Assembly (NCBI RefSeq): GCF_000827885.1
Contig: NZ_JTKH01000024.1
Span: 186,001 to 250,000 of the forward strand
Direction of reading: 5' to 3'
DNA from: Vibrio renipiscarius
Lineage (GTDB): Bacteria; Pseudomonadota; Gammaproteobacteria; Enterobacterales; Vibrionaceae
Length of the DNA: 64,000 bases
Below are positions 1 to 8,712 of the stretch, piece after piece; position 1 is the first letter of the stretch; each line of letters opens with the position of its first letter. Position numbers and translations under genes: made by a program. Under the pieces are notes generated by a model. That model made no database searches. It was not told where the DNA came from and saw only the letters and a list, made by a program, of their open reading frames with translations.

Positions 1-524
1 AGTACAATGATACCCGCTAAGATCGTATTACCCGCTGGTACATCAAAGACGTTTTGAATAAGAGGAACAATGATCACCAAGCCAAAAAAGCCGTAAACAA
101 CCGATGGAATACCCGCAAGCAGTTCAACAGCAGGACGAATAACATCCGCAAGGCGTTTAGGGGCAATCTCTGCAATGAATATTGCCGTCAACACCCCAAC
201 CGGGACGCCCACAACGACAGCTCCAAAAGTAGAGACAACAGAAGCAACAATCATCGTTGCGACACCATAAAGTGCCGGCGGCAACCAATCTTGTCCTAAT
301 ACAATGCCGGAAACACCTGCCGCTTGAAAGGCAGGAATAGATTCACGAACAATAAAGTAAGCAATAACGGTTAAGGAAATAATACCGATAGCGGCACTGG
401 TAAGAAACAATCCATGAAAAATACGTTCTTTCCAGTCAACGCCCTTTTTGGCTCGCAGCTTAGACTTTGAGATTTGAGTCGCTTGAGTGTTCATAAGCTT
501 TTCACTATTTGTTGCGATGGTCAT
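1..524 (-). CDS. pstC: Phosphate ABC transporter permease PstC (partial, 3' end outside window)
   Basis: Inner-membrane permease of the high-affinity phosphate ABC importer. The reverse strand from ATG 524 reads MTIATNSEKLMNTQATQ, then a hydrophobic segment (residues about 37-60) and a second region with the typical PstC stretch AELLAGIPSVVYGFFG-like (seen as VELLAGIPSVVYGFFG). About 174 residues are present and the gene runs off the left edge. An internal ATG at 493 is an alternative start. It lies 95 bp downstream of pstS on the same strand, so the two are one operon, with pstA and pstB expected outside the window. The family assignment is firm; the start is less so. Confidence 0.9.
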   Translation of the reverse strand, partial: MTIATNSEKLMNTQATQISKSKLRAKKGVDWKERIFHGLFLTSAAIGIISLTVIAYFIVRESIPAFQAAGVSGIVLGQDWLPPALYGVATMIVASVVSTFGAVVVGVPVGVLTAIFIAEIAPKRLADVIRPAVELLAGIPSVVYGFFGLVIIVPLIQNVFDVPAGNTILAGIIV

Positions 525-573
525 AAAAATCACACTTCAGAGACTACACGACGAGTCGCTGGTGTAACAAAAG

Positions 574-598
574 GCTCAGCCCAAAAAGTAGGCTGAGC
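574..598 (-). other. Intercistronic hairpin between pstS and pstC
   Basis: A perfect 8-bp inverted repeat (GCTCAGCC / GGCTGAGC, 9-nt loop) lies just after the pstS stop. Read on the minus strand it is followed by CTTTTG, a weak terminator tail. Such hairpins commonly let the binding protein be made in excess over the permease; that role here is inferred. Confidence 0.6.
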
Positions 599-619
599 AA
601 TTAAAGTTCTTTCAAGATA

Positions 620-1444
620 TTAGTTAACTGAGATGTAACCCTTTTGCTCAACAAGTGCTTGCGCTTCTGCCGTTAGCATCCAGTCTAGGAATTTTTGCGT
701 TTCAGCCGATGGCTTGCCTTCTTGGTAAAGCACAAGGAAAGGACGAGCGACTTCGTAAGAACCGTTTTTCACGTTCACTACTGATGCTTGCGTGCCATTG
801 ATATCCAGAGCATTGACTGAACCATCAACGGTGCCTAGCGAGATGTAGCCGATTGCGTATGGGTTAGAAGCTACCATTGTCTTCAATGCGCCGTTACCGT
901 TAGCCACTTGAGCGCGTTGAGAGATAGCTGATACTTTCATGCCTGATACTTTCTTTTTCAGCTGCATGATATCTTCAAATGCACCACGAGTACCTGAAGC
1001 GGTATCGCGAGTAATCGCAACGATTGGTTTGTCTGCGCCACCAACATCTTTCCAGTTAGTGATCTCGCCTTTGTAGATTGCAGTAACTTGCTCGCTTGTT
1101 AGACCGTCTAGCTTGTTTTTCGGGTTAACCACAACGGCGATACCGTCACGAGCAACGACTTCTTCAACCAATGTCGCTTCTTTCTCAGAATCTTTTAGAT
1201 TACGAGATGACATGCCTAAATCAGCACTGCCATTTTTTGCCGCTTTCACGCCCGCCGAAGAACCAGGTCCTTGTACTTCGATAAATACGTTCGCATTATC
1301 TTTCATATATGTTTCAGAGAAAACTTCCATCAGCGGGGTTACGCTACTAGAACCTACCGCAGAGATAGTTTCTTTCGCTGAAGCTGTAGTCACTGCTAGT
1401 GTGCTAAGTAGAGCAATCGCTCCGATAACTGTCTTTTTCATCAC
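620..1444 (-). CDS. pstS: Periplasmic phosphate-binding protein PstS
   Basis: Substrate-binding component of the PstSCAB phosphate importer. The 274-residue protein starts with a Sec signal peptide (MMKKTVIGAIALLSTLAVTT, cleavage near ASA-KE). It carries the PBP-like core with the phosphate-contacting segments AVGSSSVTP near residue 30, a GPGSSAG loop near residue 60, and RDTASGTRGAF near residue 145. It is first in the operon with pstC, and a Pho-box-like element lies upstream. The length fits the shorter Vibrio/Pseudomonas type of PstS rather than the 346-residue E. coli protein. Confidence 0.95.
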   Translation of the reverse strand: MMKKTVIGAIALLSTLAVTTASAKETISAVGSSSVTPLMEVFSETYMKDNANVFIEVQGPGSSAGVKAAKNGSADLGMSSRNLKDSEKEATLVEEVVARDGIAVVVNPKNKLDGLTSEQVTAIYKGEITNWKDVGGADKPIVAITRDTASGTRGAFEDIMQLKKKVSGMKVSAISQRAQVANGNGALKTMVASNPYAIGYISLGTVDGSVNALDINGTQASVVNVKNGSYEVARPFLVLYQEGKPSAETQKFLDWMLTAEAQALVEQKGYISVN

Positions 1445-1497
1445 AAATTCCTTTAATGGCTTGATTGCCGTTGTGTTTATTCAACGATGCCCACTTT

Positions 1498-1515
1498 AGG
1501 GTGGAAATATGACAG
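1498..1515 (-). promoter_or_regulatory. Candidate Pho box upstream of pstS
   Basis: The minus strand reads CTGTCATATTTCCACCCT. The first half is a perfect PhoB heptamer (CTGTCAT) followed by an AT-rich 4-mer; the second half matches the consensus CTGTCAC poorly. It lies about 55 bp upstream of the pstS start, as expected for PhoB activation under phosphate starvation. This is one good half-site only. Confidence 0.45.
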
Positions 1516-1682
1516 TTGTGTTTCACTTAATTGAAGCCTCTGTGACACTTGAAAATGATTGAGGTCGACACCCTCTATCAACCAAAATAGGTTAAAAACC
1601 ATCAAAATCAGAATATTAGCACGAGATGGAGCCAGAAAATGACCATCGAAGCGATTGGAATTTGAACGATTTCATTGAAATA

Positions 1683-1716
1683 AAAAAGCCAGCCTGAAAT
1701 CTCTGGCTGGCTTTTT
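1683..1716 (-). terminator. Intrinsic terminator, minus direction
   Basis: A 12-bp inverted repeat (AAAAAGCCAGCC / GGCTGGCTTTTT, 10-nt loop). On the minus strand it ends in GGCTGGCTTTTTTATTT, a strong intrinsic terminator. No open reading frame ends near it: the closest upstream minus gene stops at 2053, so the transcript it ends has about 340 nt of untranslated sequence or a separate RNA. Confidence 0.8.
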
Positions 1717-1925
1717 GGTTCCTGTATTATCGTCATGACATACTCAGTTTCATGGGTGACTAAATCCAATCCTCCTCTCATCAATATCTAATGACATTGA
1801 AACCCGAACACCGCTGAGTTGCAGGCAGTCAGCCAGCGAATGCCCTCTTGATCATGAGCCTAGATAAGCTCGATGATTGGAGAACATAAGCACGGCCAAA
1901 ACCGCTGTAACCTTATGTAGAACGG
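1683..1925 (-). ncRNA. Candidate small RNA or long 3' UTR downstream of the PTS EIIABC gene
   Basis: The minus strand between the EIIABC stop (2053) and the terminator at 1683-1716 has no plausible gene but contains strong secondary structure. One hairpin, 1885-1917, pairs CATAAG with CTTATG and CAGCGG with CCGTG around a TTTTGG loop. A second region has CGCTG paired with CAGCG around positions 1810-1835. The stretch also contains a GAGAGGAGGA purine-rich segment. This looks like an RNA released from, or made just after, the PTS mRNA. No known family was recognised; the 5' end given is a guess. Confidence 0.3.
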
Positions 1926-2052
1926 GGTTGTCACAACATAGCACTGCGCTTAGGGGGATAAACACAGAACAAATAACCAGGCTAACACTTCTTTCTTACT
2001 CTTTTTTTACTTTGTCTAAAACCTACGCTGAACTCAATCGGCATAACAAAAA

Positions 2053-3921
2053 TTAGGGTTTGGACATAAGCAACACGGTTGCATTAAGCATGGCTTCTTT
2101 TGTGCAAACATCAACCACCTTAATGTTTTGGAATCGCTCAGGATCTTTAATCGCCACATCGTGGGCAAAAATAACAAACCTCGCCCGCTCCACATCTTTA
2201 GCTGTGATGCGATTATTAATGCCATTTGCGCCTTGCGTTTCAACTTTAACTTTTATGCCTAGCGCCAATGCCGCCTTTTCTAGCGATTTCGCCGCTAGGA
2301 ACGTATGCGCAACGCCCGATGGGCAAGAGGTTACCGCCAATATATCCGCTTCTCCCTCGCCTTCGCTGCCCAACAGACCGTCTACATGACTCAAGCCATC
2401 GTTATGTTCACTCACATTTTTCTTTAGCAATATCACGATAGCGGCGGTCGTCAACGCCCCGGCTAACGTGCCAAATAAGTAACCGAGCTTTCCATCCACG
2501 ACAGGAAGGACGATCCATCCCCCCCAAGGCGCGTGATTCAACACATGGAACATGAAACCAATAACGTTGCCCACGATGCCACCCGCCACAATGGCCGGTA
2601 ACACTCTGGCAGGATCCGACGCAGCGAAAGGGATCGCACCTTCACTGATGCCTATCATTCCCATGATGCCTGCGGCTTTGCCCGCTTCACGCTCATCCGC
2701 TTTAAATTTTTTCGGCGCGAGTAATGTGGCGAGCGCCATACCAAGTGGCGGAGTACAAATAGCGATACCCACCCCACCCATCAACCACGGTTGAGTATTT
2801 ACCTGCGTTTGTGCAAATAAGGTCGCAACCTTATTGATCGGCCCTCCCATATCAAAAGCCGTCATCGCACCTAATACCGTCCCTAACAGAATTTTGCCTG
2901 AACCAGCCAATCCCGCTAAGCAATCATTAAGGGAAGCCATCGCATTGGCGATAGGTTCACCAATAACCCACATGACCGCGCCACAGGTCACAAACGTGCC
3001 AATTAAAGGGTAGATAAAGATCGCACTCAGCGATGCCATGCTATCGGGCAACTGAATCTTTTTTAATGCACAAACGGTGTAGCCCGCAATGAAGCCGACC
3101 ACAATCGCGCCCAAAAAACCCGTATTATAGTGACTAACCGCAACCCAAGCGCCAATCATACCCGGAGCTAAGCCCGGCTTGTCGGCAATGGAGTAAGCGA
3201 TGTAACCACCCAATACCACGGTAAAGAGTGTCAGTCCCGCAATGCCCATCTGAGCGATGTCCGCTAATACGCCCGTACTTGGCACGGCGCCTTGGCCTGA
3301 CATCATCACCGACAATGAAAGTAATACTCCCCCCGCCACAATAAAGGGAATCATATGCGAAGTGCCAAACAATAAATGCTCTTTGGCCCTCGCCAGCCTT
3401 TGTTTCCAAGGGCTTAACGGTGCCGAAATCGTATTGAGCGTTATTGGCGGTACCGCGTCCGCTTTCTTACCTTCAATGTCAGTCAGGAGTTCAAGCGCTT
3501 GCTCAATCGTGTCGACCGCTTTTAATTGTGCAACGAAACCATCTTCAACCAACTTCGTTGAAATCTGGGCAAGCACTTCAATATGGTGATGGTCATTCCC
3601 GTCAGGCGATGCAAGCATAATAAAGACATCGGAAAGTTCGCCATCTTCTGCCCCATAATCAATGCCCCTGCGACTGATGCCAATCACGACACCCGGCTGT
3701 TCAACCGCTCGACTCTTTGCGTGGGGAATCGCAATACCCTCTTCAAAGCCAGTATTCCCTATTTGCTCACGCTTCCAAATATCACGAAGAAATTGATCTT
3801 TATCCGCCAATTTTCCCGTGCCATCTAATATGTCGACCAACTCTGTGAGCACTTGTTCTTTCGTGTGCGCTTTTAGCTCTAAACAGATCGCATTTGTATC
3901 TATTAACGTGGTGATGTCCAT
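2053..3921 (-). CDS. PTS fructose/mannose-family EIIABC permease
   Basis: Sugar-phosphorylating permease of the fructose family. The 622 residues run EIIA (1-150, active-site His67 in GIAIPHAKS), EIIC (about 175-510, multiple membrane helices, with AFDMGGPINK near residue 350), then EIIB (525-622, phosphocysteine Cys533 in TSCPSGVAHTF). It takes phosphate from HPr, passes it A to B, and phosphorylates the incoming sugar. With manA, an AraC regulator and further EII parts nearby, and from memory of the VC1820-VC1827 arrangement in V. cholerae, mannose or fructose is the likely substrate. It is divergent from the EIIB gene at 4129, sharing a 207-bp promoter region. Confidence 0.85.
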   Translation of the reverse strand: MDITTLIDTNAICLELKAHTKEQVLTELVDILDGTGKLADKDQFLRDIWKREQIGNTGFEEGIAIPHAKSRAVEQPGVVIGISRRGIDYGAEDGELSDVFIMLASPDGNDHHHIEVLAQISTKLVEDGFVAQLKAVDTIEQALELLTDIEGKKADAVPPITLNTISAPLSPWKQRLARAKEHLLFGTSHMIPFIVAGGVLLSLSVMMSGQGAVPSTGVLADIAQMGIAGLTLFTVVLGGYIAYSIADKPGLAPGMIGAWVAVSHYNTGFLGAIVVGFIAGYTVCALKKIQLPDSMASLSAIFIYPLIGTFVTCGAVMWVIGEPIANAMASLNDCLAGLAGSGKILLGTVLGAMTAFDMGGPINKVATLFAQTQVNTQPWLMGGVGIAICTPPLGMALATLLAPKKFKADEREAGKAAGIMGMIGISEGAIPFAASDPARVLPAIVAGGIVGNVIGFMFHVLNHAPWGGWIVLPVVDGKLGYLFGTLAGALTTAAIVILLKKNVSEHNDGLSHVDGLLGSEGEGEADILAVTSCPSGVAHTFLAAKSLEKAALALGIKVKVETQGANGINNRITAKDVERARFVIFAHDVAIKDPERFQNIKVVDVCTKEAMLNATVLLMSKP

Positions 3922-4128
3922 GTTTGTTACCTAATACTGAACGGTTCATGCGCGCCATTAGGGTAAACACACTAATGGCGGCACGATATAGTACGAAACG
4001 AGCATTAACTGGATAAATGTAACTCAGCATTTAAACTGTGATGGATCTCTTACCTTTATCTAGCGAAATCAATGCTTTCTACAATCGGTATGCTAGTATC
4101 CAGCCCAAATATCAAGCCGAGAATAATC

Positions 4129-4428
4129 ATGAAAATTGTAGCGGTGACAGCATGCCCTACCGGCATTGCTCATACTTATATGGCAGCGGATGCGCTAATG
4201 AAAGCAGCACCCAAATTTAATGTCCAAATCAAAGTTGAAACCCAAGGTGCTATGGGTATTGAAAACCTATTAACGCCACACGATATCGCCAGCGCCGACA
4301 AAATCTTAATTGTGTCTGACATCGATATTGAACAAGCGGCTCGCTTTGAAGGAACTCATCACGTTCAAATACCAATCGAAGACGTCTTACTGAATGTTGA
4401 TAAAGTTTTCCTTATTCACTGCCGCTAG
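4129..4428 (+). CDS. Free-standing PTS fructose-family EIIB
   Basis: A 99-residue single-domain EIIB. The phosphocysteine is Cys9 in MKIVAVTACPTGIAHTYMAA, followed by the family's VETQGAMG segment. The start at 4129 is chosen because the protein then begins at the first beta strand of the domain, as FrwB/FrwD-type proteins do; an upstream in-frame ATG at 4072 would add 19 unrelated residues. It probably hands phosphate to an EIIC encoded elsewhere in the block. The next gene begins 10 bp after its stop, so the two are cotranscribed. Confidence 0.85.
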   Translation: MKIVAVTACPTGIAHTYMAADALMKAAPKFNVQIKVETQGAMGIENLLTPHDIASADKILIVSDIDIEQAARFEGTHHVQIPIEDVLLNVDKVFLIHCR

Positions 4429-4438
4429 CACACTTTAG

Positions 4439-5218
4439 ATGAACGAGTATCAAATCACCTTTCTAGTCAATGACGCCAATGGCAGTGCCCATGTTGCTCA
4501 GCCGTTGCGTCACTTGGCCAAAAAATTCCAAAGTTCACTGCATATTATCAATATCACTCAGAACCGAACCGCGCGACTAAGCCAACCTTCTGCAATGCTT
4601 CAGGTTGGCTTGCAGCAAGGTGACTTGTGTCAAATTACGGCAATGGGTATTGATGCTGAGCTTGCCTGTTTTGTTCTAAAAGATGTGATCAGCGATTTTT
4701 TCAATTTAGTGGGCGCCAATATTGTCTCTCCATTTTCCAATCAAATGGCGGAACGCCTCCCTCAAATCACCCCACCGTGTGAGGTGCGCTGGCATTATGC
4801 AAAAGCCCAAACCACGCTAACCAAATTTGAATGCCTTAAAGGCCTCGCTCAGCTAATTTACCCAGCCGATCCGGATGAGTTGATTCTTGCTTTTATCAAA
4901 CGAGAAGAGCGCTCTTCAACATGTGTCACGCCTGGCATTGCATTGCCTCACGTTATGTTTGCAGATATCGATGCCATTTCTATCGCGGTAATAAGCAGTG
5001 AGAATCCGATTGATTGGGCCTCCGCGATGGGAACGGTGCGCATAGCCATTGCGTTAGTGCTGCCTCAGACGCCATCACGTGACCAAATCGTCGCAGCGAC
5101 GAACCTCACGCGAAATTTGCTATCAGGGCAAATGGCTGAAAGATTGCGCTCAACCCGCACCAGTGTCGATCTTCAGGCGCTCTTGATGTACGCCATGTCA
5201 CGCTTGATCGCCGCATAA
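4439..5218 (+). CDS. Degenerate HPr-like domain fused to a fructose/Ntr-type EIIA domain
   Basis: A 259-residue two-domain protein. Residues 4-90 follow the HPr fold closely (GLQQGDLCQITAMG aligns with the conserved LTQGTVVTISAEG strand), but the HPr signature GLHTRPA is altered to GSAHVAQP: a histidine remains at 18 while the essential arginine is gone, and the regulatory serine segment reads QPSAML. Residues 125-255 are an EIIA domain with the active-site His171 in GIALPHV. It follows the EIIB gene by 10 bp. It could be a phosphate-accepting regulator rather than a transport enzyme; the function is inferred. Confidence 0.7.
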   Translation: MNEYQITFLVNDANGSAHVAQPLRHLAKKFQSSLHIINITQNRTARLSQPSAMLQVGLQQGDLCQITAMGIDAELACFVLKDVISDFFNLVGANIVSPFSNQMAERLPQITPPCEVRWHYAKAQTTLTKFECLKGLAQLIYPADPDELILAFIKREERSSTCVTPGIALPHVMFADIDAISIAVISSENPIDWASAMGTVRIAIALVLPQTPSRDQIVAATNLTRNLLSGQMAERLRSTRTSVDLQALLMYAMSRLIAA

Positions 5219-5261
5219 ACCTGAACGCCCACATCTCAGCATTGACGTTGACACAACGCCA

Positions 5262-6101
5262 TTAGATCGTCCCACGATATTCCGTCGGCGTTCTTCCTGT
5301 GCGACTTTTAAAGACTCGACAAAAATAGTTTACATCTTTAAATCCACAACGAACGGAGACCTCATTGAGTTTAAAGTTGTACTTTTTCAGCATGAATTTC
5401 GCGCGATCCACCCTTACCCACGTAATGTAATCCGCAAGGGTCATATGGCCTTGCTGGCGAAACAGTCGCGATAAATGATTCGCGGAAATACTAAAACGCG
5501 CCGCAATACTATCGCGGGTAATTTGACGAGAAAAATTCTCCTGAATATAGATACAAATCCCTTGATACAAATCTTGTACGCGATTTTGTGATTGCTCTAC
5601 CGGCTTATCCAGCATCGTTTTACTGTATTGAAGTAACGCTTGAAGTAATAACTCATCCATGGGTTCTTTATTGCTTTCGCGCGCTAAGGCGTTTAGCGCT
5701 TCCAAAATATTATCGATAGCAAAACCTGAGCGCGTTTGGATACTGTGTTTTTGAATATCATAAAAACCCACCTCCCCTTTACGCTTGCTCACCAAACTTA
5801 AACCAAGCTGTCGACGTCCAAATAACATGCTGAGAACGGAACAGTCCGTCTCCCAATTCGGTTTATTCCAACAGTTAGGGGGAATAAAAATCGCGTCTCC
5901 CGGCTTGCCGATAATTTGCGTTACTTTTCGTTCATGATCTTCCATTTCATTCACGTACTCCCCACTTAACACCAGCTCTAGACGAGGGAAATTCACCTGA
6001 TAACTGCACTCTGGTGGCGTATGAAAATCGCCAGCAAACCACACCTTATGTAATGGTTCACGTTCGTTTAAAACGGTAGAAATCAGATCATGGAAAATCA
6101 T
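5262..6101 (-). CDS. AraC-family transcriptional regulator
   Basis: A 279-residue regulator with an N-terminal cupin-like sensor (GDAIFIPPNCWNKPNWE near residue 70) and a C-terminal AraC double helix-turn-helix (about 180-279: DSIAARFSISANHLSRLFRQ and CGFKDVNYFCRVFKSRTGRT). It is convergent with the EIIB/EIIA pair and divergent from manA. In V. cholerae an AraC regulator sits at the equivalent place in the mannose PTS cluster (from memory), so it probably controls these PTS genes and manA in response to sugar. Confidence 0.85.
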   Translation of the reverse strand: MIFHDLISTVLNEREPLHKVWFAGDFHTPPECSYQVNFPRLELVLSGEYVNEMEDHERKVTQIIGKPGDAIFIPPNCWNKPNWETDCSVLSMLFGRRQLGLSLVSKRKGEVGFYDIQKHSIQTRSGFAIDNILEALNALARESNKEPMDELLLQALLQYSKTMLDKPVEQSQNRVQDLYQGICIYIQENFSRQITRDSIAARFSISANHLSRLFRQQGHMTLADYITWVRVDRAKFMLKKYNFKLNEVSVRCGFKDVNYFCRVFKSRTGRTPTEYRGTI

Positions 6102-6668
6102 TTACGCACTCTCTCAATGCATGCGGTATGCTATAAAAATAGATATATAATGATGTCTCTAAACACGCCATAGCGTGAAATCACAAAGCGGAACTATGGT
6201 TACAATACTACAGTAAATGCATTGATACTCCAGTTAGAGCCATTGTTTATTGCAAACATATCACATACTTAAGCAAGCTTTATCTCGAACAATTTTTTAA
6301 CACATTAATTTCACTTCTGGGTAAATACCGCCTAAATGACTCACATCACATTCTATTAATGCCGATACAAATATCCAGCGGAAGCGTGTTTTGTTCACTA
6401 GCTCAAAGAATCCATGCAGCCCACAATCTATCAACGTGTGTCATTGCTCTCTACAAAATGGCATCGAGTATTCTTGATTCCACATAAAAAAGCCGATGAA
6501 GCAATCGTCACAACTCTGACTTGTGTAACACTTAACAAAATCCGTACAGCGAAACAAATTGCAGCAAGCGCATAACTCGCTATAAACTCTCTTGCCCTGA
6601 GTAGCGCGCTTAAACACCGCTGCTAGAGCTTTGTTGCATTTCATGTTTGCAAACTTATGGTGACAATG
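6102..6668 (+). other. Intergenic region between the araC-type gene and manA
   Basis: A 567-bp divergent promoter region, AT-rich on the left. No structured RNA, repeat or convincing operator was seen. It must hold the promoters of both flanking genes. A Cys-rich reading frame on the minus strand (6441-6644) has no ribosome-binding site and is not called. Confidence 0.4.
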
Positions 6669-7886
6669 ATGTCTGATTTCCGTAACGAAAATATTCAAAC
6701 CCTTTCCCCTGTATTTTTTCCTATGACCAATGTCATTCAAAACTACGCGTGGGGCAGTACTACCTCTGTCAATCAATTATTCGGTACACCAAACCCTAAT
6801 GGTGAACCTCAAGCTGAAATTTGGATGGGCGCTCACCCGAATGGTTGCTCAGTGGTTAATATTGAAGGGGTTGAGACCAAGCTTTCTGAGTTGATTGCCC
6901 AAAATATGGATGCATTTCTCAGTGAAAAAGTCGCGGCACGTTTTGGTGAGCTTCCTTACCTTTTCAAAGTGCTTGCTGCTGAAAATGCCCTGTCAATTCA
7001 GGTTCATCCAAATAAAAAGCAAGCCGAAGCCGGTTATGCACTTGAAGAACAACAAGGCATTCCTCACTCTGCTGGCAACCGCAATTACAAAGATCCAAAC
7101 CATAAGCCTGAGTTGGTTTATGCGTTAACCCGCTACCAAGCGATGAACGGCTTCCGTGCAATTGGCGAGATTATCGACAATTTCGCGCGTCTAGATATTG
7201 CCGAACTGGCGCCACTGGTCAATGCGCTTATCGAAACGCAAAACGCGGAGGGCCTAGCCACCTTCTTCTCAAGCCTATTGTCACTCGAAGGCCAAGCCAA
7301 AGATCAGGCGATCATGGCGCTTCTTGCACATGCGACGCACTCAAGCGATCCTTTGATGGCGTTGATTGTGGAGCTTGAGACTCAGTATCCGGGTGACATC
7401 GGTTTATTTGCTCCACTGATGCTTAACGTCATCACGCTCGAGCCTGGCCAAGCAATGTTCTTAGATGCCGAAACGCCTCATGCGTACTTAAAAGGCACAG
7501 GGCTTGAGATCATGGCGAACTCAGATAACGTGCTGCGCGCTGGTTTAACACCAAAATATATGGATATCGATGAGCTAGTCGCATGCACTATTTTCGAAGA
7601 AAAGCCTTTCGATACCCTGCTGCTTGCCCCACAAGATCAAGATCAAGTCCTAACGTACGCTATTCCCGTCGATGATTTTAACTTTGATCTTATTCAAGCT
7701 TCAAAACAGCGTCAGATCCACGCCAATACCGCTGAGATCTTATTAGCTCTTGATGAAACCATGGTCCTGACTCACGCGAATGGCGAATGTTGCTCTATTG
7801 AGAAAGGCCAATCGGTCTTCATTCCTGCCTACGCCAACACCTATACGATTGATTGTACTGGTCGAGTGGCACGCGCATACTGCTAA
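6669..7886 (+). CDS. manA: Mannose-6-phosphate isomerase, class I
   Basis: Zinc-dependent cytosolic isomerase converting mannose 6-phosphate to fructose 6-phosphate, feeding PTS-imported mannose into glycolysis. The type I PMI signatures are visible: QNYAWGS near residue 22, QVHPNKKQAEAGY near residue 112 (zinc ligands Gln and His), HKPELVYALT near residue 140 and the distal ETPHAYLKGTGLEIMANSDNVLR with its His and Arg. At 405 residues it has the usual length. Start 6669 is chosen because GGTGA lies 5 nt before it; ATGs at 6657, 6666 and 6726 are alternatives. A terminator follows at 7914. Confidence 0.95.
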   Translation: MSDFRNENIQTLSPVFFPMTNVIQNYAWGSTTSVNQLFGTPNPNGEPQAEIWMGAHPNGCSVVNIEGVETKLSELIAQNMDAFLSEKVAARFGELPYLFKVLAAENALSIQVHPNKKQAEAGYALEEQQGIPHSAGNRNYKDPNHKPELVYALTRYQAMNGFRAIGEIIDNFARLDIAELAPLVNALIETQNAEGLATFFSSLLSLEGQAKDQAIMALLAHATHSSDPLMALIVELETQYPGDIGLFAPLMLNVITLEPGQAMFLDAETPHAYLKGTGLEIMANSDNVLRAGLTPKYMDIDELVACTIFEEKPFDTLLLAPQDQDQVLTYAIPVDDFNFDLIQASKQRQIHANTAEILLALDETMVLTHANGECCSIEKGQSVFIPAYANTYTIDCTGRVARAYC

Positions 7887-7913
7887 CGAATGGCCACCAT
7901 TAACACCTTATAC

Positions 7914-7938
7914 AGCCTCGCTAATGCGAGGCTTTTTT
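7914..7938 (+). terminator. Intrinsic terminator after manA
   Basis: Stem AGCCTCGC / GCGAGGCT with a TAAT loop, followed by a run of five to six T. It lies 28 bp after the manA stop. Confidence 0.9.
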
Positions 7939-7950
7939 ATAGGCACCGTT

Positions 7951-8080
7951 TACCCATCCAACTTAAACTTGCACCAGTGCTGACTGGCACTCTCAAACCT
8001 CATCACCTAGCGCATCGACGCTCAGAGGCTTTGTTCGCTTGTCGCCTACCTGCATTTTCACGTTGTTTGGGGATATACCC
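7951..8080 (+). repeat. ERIC-like intergenic repeat, copy A
   Basis: About 130 bp beginning TACCCATCCAACTT and ending GGGGATATACCC. It matches, in opposite orientation, the complete copy at 63352-63515 through shared blocks such as GCTGACTGGCACT (GTTGACTGGCACT in the other copy), CAAACCTCATCAC, CAGAGGCT.TGTTCGC and CCTGCAT.TTCACGTT. It lacks some of the central segment of that copy. The end blocks resemble the ERIC elements known from enterobacteria and Vibrio; the family name is from memory. Confidence 0.7.
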
Positions 8081-8136
8081 TTCAATGACACACTGACATC
8101 ACCACAAAACACGCTCGTCGTTTCTAGCACAATAAT

Positions 8137-8152
8137 AATGACTTCTATCACA
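8137..8152 (+). promoter_or_regulatory. Weak candidate CRP site upstream of the EIIA/EIICB pair
   Basis: AATGACTTCTATCACA has a perfect right half (TCACA) and 3 of 5 matches in the left half of TGTGA-N6-TCACA. It lies about 110 bp before the EIIA start. Sugar PTS genes are commonly CRP-dependent, which makes the match plausible but not strong. Confidence 0.25.
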
Positions 8153-8259
8153 CTTAGATTTGCTTGATACAAATCTACAGTGGATGGATTTTTTTTGCTA
8201 TTTCACAAAGTGCCCACTTGGATTAATTTTACCACATCAACTAAACACCCGAGTTAAAC

Positions 8260-8700
8260 ATGATTACTACACTAACAAACGTCAAATTAATTAAACACGA
8301 ACTTCAAGCTAATAATAAAAAAGAAGTGTTCGAAGAGTTGGCTAAAATGCTATTTGATGAAAATCGAATTAGTAATAAAGAATCATTTTTGCAAGATATC
8401 GAGACTCGTGAATCAGTCAGCGTTACCTCTACCGATGGCATTGCTTACCCACACGCAAAAAGTAAAGCGGTGGTTGAACCTGCGATAGCGGTTGGCGTAA
8501 AGGCAGAAGGCATTGAGTACGGTGATGAAGACGGCATTAAACCAACCGTGTTTTTTATGATTGCTTCACCTGATAACGGTGCTGACCATCATATTTATGT
8601 ACTACAAGAACTATTTGGAAAATTCAGTGATGAATTTATCCAAGATATTAATAACGCGAAAGATCAAAACGAAATTCTGAATATTTTAATCAATTCATAA
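8260..8700 (+). CDS. PTS fructose-family EIIA
   Basis: A 146-residue single-domain EIIA. The phosphorylated histidine is His65 in DGIAYPHAKSKA, and the following VEPAIAVGVKAEGIEYGDEDG and MIASPDNGADHHIYVLQEL segments are family-typical. It carries phosphate from HPr to the EIIB domain of the next gene, which begins 12 bp downstream with GGTGGA before its start. The protein is closely similar to the EIIA domain of the EIIABC at 2053-3921, so the two systems are probably paralogues. Confidence 0.9.
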   Translation: MITTLTNVKLIKHELQANNKKEVFEELAKMLFDENRISNKESFLQDIETRESVSVTSTDGIAYPHAKSKAVVEPAIAVGVKAEGIEYGDEDGIKPTVFFMIASPDNGADHHIYVLQELFGKFSDEFIQDINNAKDQNEILNILINS

Positions 8701-8712
8701 GGTGGATTATTT

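Noticed and set aside
6441..6644. Cys-rich reading frame on the minus strand upstream of manA
   Set aside because: No ribosome-binding site, no recognised motif spacing, and the frame continues antisense into manA.
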